Shown: in pieces, positions 5,453 through 6,509 of the stretch
Layout: each line of letters opens with the position of its first letter
Numbering within the stretch: the first letter of the stretch is position 1
Assembly (NCBI GenBank): GCA_027021325.1
Contig: JALUUN010000591.1
Coordinates: 1-6,509, forward strand
Direction of reading: 5' to 3'
DNA length: 6,509 nucleotides
DNA from: Planctomycetota bacterium
GTDB taxonomy: Bacteria; Planctomycetota; UBA1135
Notes under the pieces: generated by a model
Database searches by the model: none
Told to the model about the DNA's origin: nothing
What the model saw: only the letters and a program-made list of their open reading frames with translations
Translations under genes and position numbers: made by a program

Positions 5453-6509
5453 GTGCGCCACGCCCTTCCCCTGCTCCTCTTCCTCGGCACGCTTCCCCTG
5501 GGCGCGGGGGGATGCGGCGGCGAGGAAGCACCTCCGCCGGCCCCGGAGCCTGGAGCCGCTGCGGCTCCTCTCGCGCCTCTCTTCGAGGAGGAGGAGGAAC
5601 GCGTTCCCCTGAGCCTCAAGGACGACCTGGAGGCTCTCGACCCTGCCGCCGATGGCTGGCCCACCGAAGTCCTGCACGACCACGCCAAGGCCGCCCTGCA
5701 CGGCCTCCTCGAGCACGCCCTGGTCCACGACGAACCCGGGGAGGCGCGCGCCTGGCTGGCGCCGGACTTCGAGGGTTCGACGCCGTGGCGGCCGGAGCCC
5801 CTGGAGACCGTCTTCGAGGACGAGGGGAGCCGCGTCCTGCGGCCGGCCGCCGGCGGCCTGGAGGAGCGGGCGGCGGAAGGGGGGCCGGAGTCCCTCTTCT
5901 CGGCCGTCGCCGCCCTGCGCGCCCCGCACGAAGACCGGCCCCTCAGCGAAGCCCTCAAGATCGTCCGCGTCTGGCCCGGCGAGGCCGGCCGCTTCCGCAT
6001 TCGCGTCCTGATCCAGGTCTCGAGCCTGGCCCCGGACCGTGCGCTGCAGCAGAACCTGCGCCTGGAGATGGGCTTCCTCCAGGCCGGGGACGGCGACGGG
6101 GGACGCCGGGCGCTGCTTCGCTCGGCGCGTCTGGAGGACTTCGAGGAGATCCACGGGCCCGGCCCCTGGTTCGCCGAACACACGCGGCAGGTCTTCGGCA
6201 ACCACTCCTGGTTCGACGAGGAGATCCGCAAGGGTGTGAACGAGTGGTGGCGCCGGGCGGACCGGCTCTGGGGCAACTTCTTCATGGGGTGGCAGGGCAT
6301 GGCCGTGGGCGACGTGGACGGCGACGGCCTCGAGGACCTCTATGTGGCCCAGCAGGGCGGCGTCCCGAACCGCCTGTTCCTGCAGCAGCCGGACGGGAGC
6401 ACCCGGGAGGCGGCGGCCGAGGCCGGCTGCGACTTCCTCGACCTGACCCGGGCGGCTGTGTTCCTGGACCTGGACAACGATGGCGACCAGGATCTGGTCC
6501 TTTCCATGG
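5453..6509 (+). CDS. FG-GAP/VCBS repeat protein (CRTAC1-like), probable lipoprotein, 3' end cut by window edge
   Basis: The 352 residues visible are the start of a larger exported protein. The GTG at 5453 gives a hydrophobic leader (MRHALPLLLFLGTLPLGAGG) followed by Cys21, a lipoprotein-like signal, though Ala rather than Leu is at position -3. A Pro/Glu-rich linker (about 22-50) follows. Next comes a region of roughly 230 residues with no motif I recognise. Then two FG-GAP calcium-binding loops appear: GDVDGDGLEDLYV with ligands Asp287, Asp289, Asp291 and Asp295, and DLDNDGDQDLVL at 339-350. Between them lies NRLFLQQPDGST and an AEAGCDFLDLTRAAVF stretch typical of the CRTAC1/UnbV-type proteins common in Planctomycetota and Verrucomicrobiota. 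Such beta-propellers are extracellular or surface-bound, often of unknown function. The remaining propeller blades, and any ASPIC/UnbV C-terminal domain, lie beyond the window. It diverges from the esterase gene. Confidence 0.85.
   Translation, partial: MRHALPLLLFLGTLPLGAGGCGGEEAPPPAPEPGAAAAPLAPLFEEEEERVPLSLKDDLEALDPAADGWPTEVLHDHAKAALHGLLEHALVHDEPGEARAWLAPDFEGSTPWRPEPLETVFEDEGSRVLRPAAGGLEERAAEGGPESLFSAVAALRAPHEDRPLSEALKIVRVWPGEAGRFRIRVLIQVSSLAPDRALQQNLRLEMGFLQAGDGDGGRRALLRSARLEDFEEIHGPGPWFAEHTRQVFGNHSWFDEEIRKGVNEWWRRADRLWGNFFMGWQGMAVGDVDGDGLEDLYVAQQGGVPNRLFLQQPDGSTREAAAEAGCDFLDLTRAAVFLDLDNDGDQDLVLSM

Noticed and set aside
5420..6205. N-terminal extension of the esterase in its open frame
   Set aside because: The signal peptide at the 5419 start marks the true N-terminus; the extension is antisense to the FG-GAP gene.

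Overview
The window is a GC-rich bacterial segment with very strong G/C preference at third codon positions. It holds seven protein-coding genes packed almost end to end, two of them cut by the window edges. No RNA gene, insertion sequence, CRISPR array or phage gene is visible. The mix points to a Planctomycetota-like or similar high-GC environmental bacterium: a secreted PQQ-type sugar dehydrogenase, a secreted sialate O-acetylesterase, an ECF sigma factor with a hydrophobic C-terminal extension, and a lipoprotein-like FG-GAP/CRTAC1-type protein. This assignment is an inference from gene content only.

Layout from left to right: (1) minus strand, the N-terminal 228 residues of a glucose/sorbosone dehydrogenase-type protein; (2) plus strand, an alpha/beta hydrolase of the SERHL/MhpC kind; (3) minus strand, the ECF sigma factor, whose stop codon interlocks with that of gene 2 in a shared CTAG; (4) minus strand, dipeptidase E (pepE), upstream of the sigma factor; (5) plus strand, a 116-residue zinc-ribbon protein whose frame is crossed by an in-frame TGA; (6) minus strand, a sialate O-acetylesterase ending 1 bp from gene 5; (7) plus strand, a probable lipoprotein with FG-GAP calcium-binding repeats that runs off the right edge.

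The main discovery candidate is gene 5 (3607-3957). The TGA at 3733-3735 lies inside an otherwise uninterrupted coding frame. About 20 nt after it is a stem-loop with a GGUC apical loop and a bulged U. Both features are hallmarks of the E. coli fdhF SECIS element. The simplest reading is a selenoprotein: a small alpha/beta domain reminiscent of DUF2007, with Sec at residue 43, followed by a C-terminal four-cysteine zinc ribbon. I do not recognise it as a described selenoprotein family, but I could not search.

The genes do not form one pathway. Genes 1, 6 and 7 all appear to be exported and could serve polysaccharide or sugar use at the cell surface. Genes 2 and 4 are cytoplasmic hydrolases. 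Gene 3 is a regulator with no separate anti-sigma gene beside it. Apart from the pepE-sigma pair, neighbours alternate in strand, so most genes are probably transcribed singly from very short divergent spacers.
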